Shown one piece after another: positions 62,409-64,000 of a stretch of DNA of 64,000 nucleotides. Under the pieces are notes generated by a model. The model had not been told where the DNA came from and did not search any database. It was given only the letters and a program-made list of their open reading frames with translations. The stretch's first letter is position 1. Each line of letters starts with the position of its first letter. Both the position numbers and the translations under genes were made by a program. The stretch comes from Veillonella intestinalis (GTDB lineage: Bacteria; Bacillota; Negativicutes; Veillonellales; Veillonellaceae). Where the stretch lies: positions 62,001 through 126,000 of the forward strand of contig NZ_CALPDB010000002.1 in assembly GCF_943193155.1 (NCBI RefSeq), given 5' to 3'.

Positions 62409-63290
62409 CTAAGGCTTCACGACTCTCCCCCGCAATGAAGGCTGTCCTGCTTCCTTATTTGATTGACTTGCTTGTTGTTTACGTTCAATCATACGAATTG
62501 ATTGTGCTAAATGTTTTAAGAATAAATCTTGGATAAATGGATTTTCCCCTAGCCCTTCATTCCATATAGTAACGCCATACCCTTCTTCGGTTAATAAGGT
62601 CGCTACAGAATCAGAACGATCACCACCAAGGAAATCCATTAAATGCTCCGATCCGATAAGGGCCAATGGCACCACTAATACTTCCTTATGATCTAAACGC
62701 TCTAATAAGGTTAAAGCCTGTTTAAAATTAGGAAAACCATTGGAAGTAAAGACAGCTACATTTTGGCCATTACCATATAAACATTTTAATTGCAAAGCAC
62801 TAAATTCTAATTGATTCTGTCCATTAGCCATTAATAAAATAGACTTATTTAGAGCGCGAATATTTACATGCTTCATAATCGCATCAATGGTGGCTACATA
62901 ATCATCCGCATAATTTTTTACCCCTAAAGAACTGAGCAATGGCTTCCCTACATGAATACGCATTACATTGCGGTCACAATTATAAGTAAATGTAGCAATC
63001 GCTTTGCGCATCTTTTGATAACATTGATCAGCTACTAATGCAAAAGGTAATACAAAAACATCTCGTACATCTGTATTTTTAAAATCAGTTAACACATCTT
63101 CTAAAGACTGTACAGGATTCTTATATTTTTCGTTCCACTTCTCGATTAACGCATCTGCTAAAAATACACGACGAATTACTGCATCAGGATAGGCTTTTTT
63201 TATTTTAGCTTCCATAATGCCTACGGATTTCTCTACTGCTTCACCATAAATAGACCCAAATGTGGCTAAAATAATACCCTTTGTACTCAT
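62409..63290 (-). CDS. CbiK-like protein lacking most chelatase metal ligands
   Basis: 293-aa protein of the CbiK fold, colinear with the cbiK product at 61473-62327 but with a changed active site. The block PLHLIGGEEF becomes PFALVADQCY (acidic pair lost), LLVGHGG becomes LLMANGQ (His replaced by Asn156), and only the third ligand, His216 in IGSEHLMDF, remains. Conserved fold blocks such as SALQLKC and GGDRSDSVATLL persist. A Fur-family-like palindrome overlaps its promoter, and a terminator follows it, so it can be expressed apart from cbiK. It could chelate or carry another metal or tetrapyrrole. GGAGG precedes the ATG. Confidence 0.85.
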   Translation of the reverse strand: MSTKGIILATFGSIYGEAVEKSVGIMEAKIKKAYPDAVIRRVFLADALIEKWNEKYKNPVQSLEDVLTDFKNTDVRDVFVLPFALVADQCYQKMRKAIATFTYNCDRNVMRIHVGKPLLSSLGVKNYADDYVATIDAIMKHVNIRALNKSILLMANGQNQLEFSALQLKCLYGNGQNVAVFTSNGFPNFKQALTLLERLDHKEVLVVPLALIGSEHLMDFLGGDRSDSVATLLTEEGYGVTIWNEGLGENPFIQDLFLKHLAQSIRMIERKQQASQSNKEAGQPSLRGRVVKP

Positions 63291-63424
63291 TTATAAATCC
63301 TCCGATATCAAGAATACCTACACACCATCGTAATGATGTCTACTCTAAAATCAGACTGAAATTTGTCATATTTTACATAATCGAAAATATTCAAAATACA
63401 TGTCACACTTTATTTGTTGGTATA

Positions 63425-63453
63425 ATGATACGTTAGATTTAGTTTTTAGTCAA
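63425..63453 (-). promoter_or_regulatory. promoter of the cbiK-like gene
   Basis: Minus strand: TTGACT at 63448-63453, 17-bp spacer, TATCAT at 63425-63430. Predicted start near 63418, leader about 128 nt. A plus-strand extended -10 (TGGTATAAT, 63418-63426) overlaps it. Confidence 0.65.
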
Positions 63454-63470
63454 TGAGAATTTTTCTCATT
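63452..63470. promoter_or_regulatory. Fur-family-like palindromic operator
   Basis: AATGAGAA-TTT-TTCTCATT, a 19-bp perfect inverted repeat that fits the 7-1-7 layout of Fur/PerR/Zur boxes. It overlaps the -35 of the cbiK-like gene by 2 bp. Confidence 0.6.
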
Positions 63471-63620
63471 TTATAATTTATCAATGAATATCAGTGAGAA
63501 ATTAAATATTTAATTTAATTTTCACTTTCTATATCTATTTATGTCGTTCCAGTTTCATTTTTATCGATATAAAGATGTTTTATCGCCTTCTTAGCCAACA
63601 AAGCTTCACTCTCAAAAACA

Positions 63621-63650
63621 GGTATTTTATTAATCAATTTAATAGATACC
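63621..63650 (-). terminator. candidate terminator for the right-edge gene
   Basis: Arms GGTATTTTATTAA (63621-63633) and TTAATAGATACC (63639-63650) pair with one bulge; the minus strand continues CTGTTTTTGAG. It lies about 140 bp past the right-edge gene. Confidence 0.45.
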
Positions 63651-63721
63651 TTATTTGCTACGGTCCTAACAAATAGTTTCTATTAAAAATAGACAATTTA
63701 ATTTTTTAAGAATTTTTATTC

Positions 63722-63748
63722 AATAATGTATAGTAACTATACATTATT
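63722..63748. promoter_or_regulatory. 27-bp perfect palindrome, possible operator
   Basis: Two perfect 13-bp arms (AATAATGTATAGT and its complement) around a single A. There is no T-tract on either side, so a protein-binding site is more likely than a terminator. Confidence 0.4.
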
Positions 63749-63791
63749 TAGTATTAAAAAACTATATAACTTCTTATATAATTGATAACCA

Positions 63792-64000
63792 TTATGGTTG
63801 CGAAAATACTCTTGGTGCTGCTACTTCAAATATTTCAGCAATCATTTTCAAATATTTACCTTCAATTAATGTCCGTTTCCGTTCACTTTTCGTAATCAAC
63901 CACAACTGGCGACCATTATAGGTAATTCGCAATAAACTATTAATATATTCATTAAAGTCCTCTTCACCCATAGCGTCTTGCAAGGCTAACAGTTTTGAAT
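63792..64000 (-). CDS. C-terminus of a protein with a DnaA domain I-like fold (cut by window edge)
   Basis: The last 69 codons of a gene that runs off the right edge; the frame is open to 64000. The pattern L-x5-EEDFNEYINSLL, then ITYNGRQLWLITKSERKR and LIEGKYLKMIAEIF, resembles the N-terminal domain I of DnaA, which binds helicase and regulators, but here it ends the protein. Replication-initiation or regulatory proteins sometimes carry such a module. The rest of the protein is unseen, so the role is open. Confidence 0.55.
   Translation of the reverse strand, partial: SKLLALQDAMGEEDFNEYINSLLRITYNGRQLWLITKSERKRTLIEGKYLKMIAEIFEVAAPRVFSQP

Larger units (their letters stand above)
63471..63791. 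other. AT-rich intergenic region with inverted repeats
   Basis: The whole gap between the cbiK-like gene and the right-edge gene is about 500 bp. I see no gene and no cobalamin riboswitch in it. Besides the promoter and operator at 63425-63470, it holds an AT-only 18-bp palindrome (63499-63516), a hairpin at 63621-63650 and a 27-bp palindrome at 63722-63748. Confidence 0.6.

Noticed and set aside
63291-63424. Possible cobalamin riboswitch in the leader of the cbiK-like gene
   Set aside because: The B12-box sequence (GCCACTG type) is not found on the minus strand and the leader is too short.
63499-63516. 18-bp perfect palindrome made only of A and T
   Set aside because: Expected by chance in sequence this AT-rich; no flanking support.

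Overview
The window looks like chromosomal DNA of an anaerobic, low-GC, diderm Firmicute, most likely a Veillonella or close relative in the Negativicutes. This is inferred from gene content and I ran no search. The Firmicute signs are the fapR-plsX-fab-acpP-rnc-smc-ftsY gene order and the FabK-type enoyl reductase. The diderm sign is an LptD/OstA-like outer-membrane barrel with two secreted partners. The anaerobe signs are class III ribonucleotide reductase (nrdDG), 1Fe superoxide reductase, rubredoxins and anaerobic-type cobalamin genes with CbiK. I saw no tRNA, rRNA, CRISPR array, prophage or insertion sequence. Almost all genes lie on the minus strand; only four full genes (33.8-36.3 kb and 39.2-40.9 kb) are on plus.

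Layout. 1-6.6 kb: an ABC-F ATPase cut by the left edge, a short secretin and a PilP/GspC-like partner behind galE, then pgi and a viroplasmin/RNase H protein. 6.8-11.6 kb: YbaK-type deacylase, 37-kDa nucleoid-associated protein, a rubredoxin-like/4-TM membrane fusion, a second sugar epimerase, BrnQ. 11.7-24.9 kb: radical SAM protein-smc-ftsY-unknown-uvrB-uvrA-uvrC. 25-33.6 kb: fapR-plsX-fabH-fabK-fabD-fabG-acpP-NMO-fabF-rnc, the fatty-acid operon, ended by a terminator after rnc. 33.7-36.3 kb: a DUF438/PAS protein and a uracil-DNA-glycosylase-family protein, on plus. 36.4-41 kb: acyl-CoA dehydrogenase, yceD-rpmF, a minimal rubredoxin, a further FabK-like protein, a gamma carbonic anhydrase. 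41-43.8 kb: nrdDG. 44-47.7 kb: hotdog protein-bioY-thiolase-acyl-CoA ligase behind a BirA-type operator. 47.8-52 kb: galU and the LptD operon. 52-58.5 kb: MATE transporter, PreP-like M16 protease, aspartate kinase, superoxide reductase. 58.6-63.5 kb: cobalamin genes (cbiK-like, cbiK, cobI/cbiL, cbiA, cobO). The right edge holds the C-terminus of a protein resembling DnaA domain I.

The points most worth following up are: (a) the BirA-controlled hotdog/bioY/thiolase/ligase cluster, which resembles the B. subtilis yhfUTS set and may supply or salvage a biotin precursor; (b) a CbiK paralogue that has lost two of the three expected metal ligands and whose promoter carries a Fur-family palindrome; (c) a matching Fur-family palindrome over the promoter of the DUF438/PAS gene; and (d) a repeated layout in which a terminator-like hairpin sits about 20 nt before the next start codon. 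Start codons were moved from the longest reading frame where a ribosome binding site or family alignment decided it; such cases are noted.
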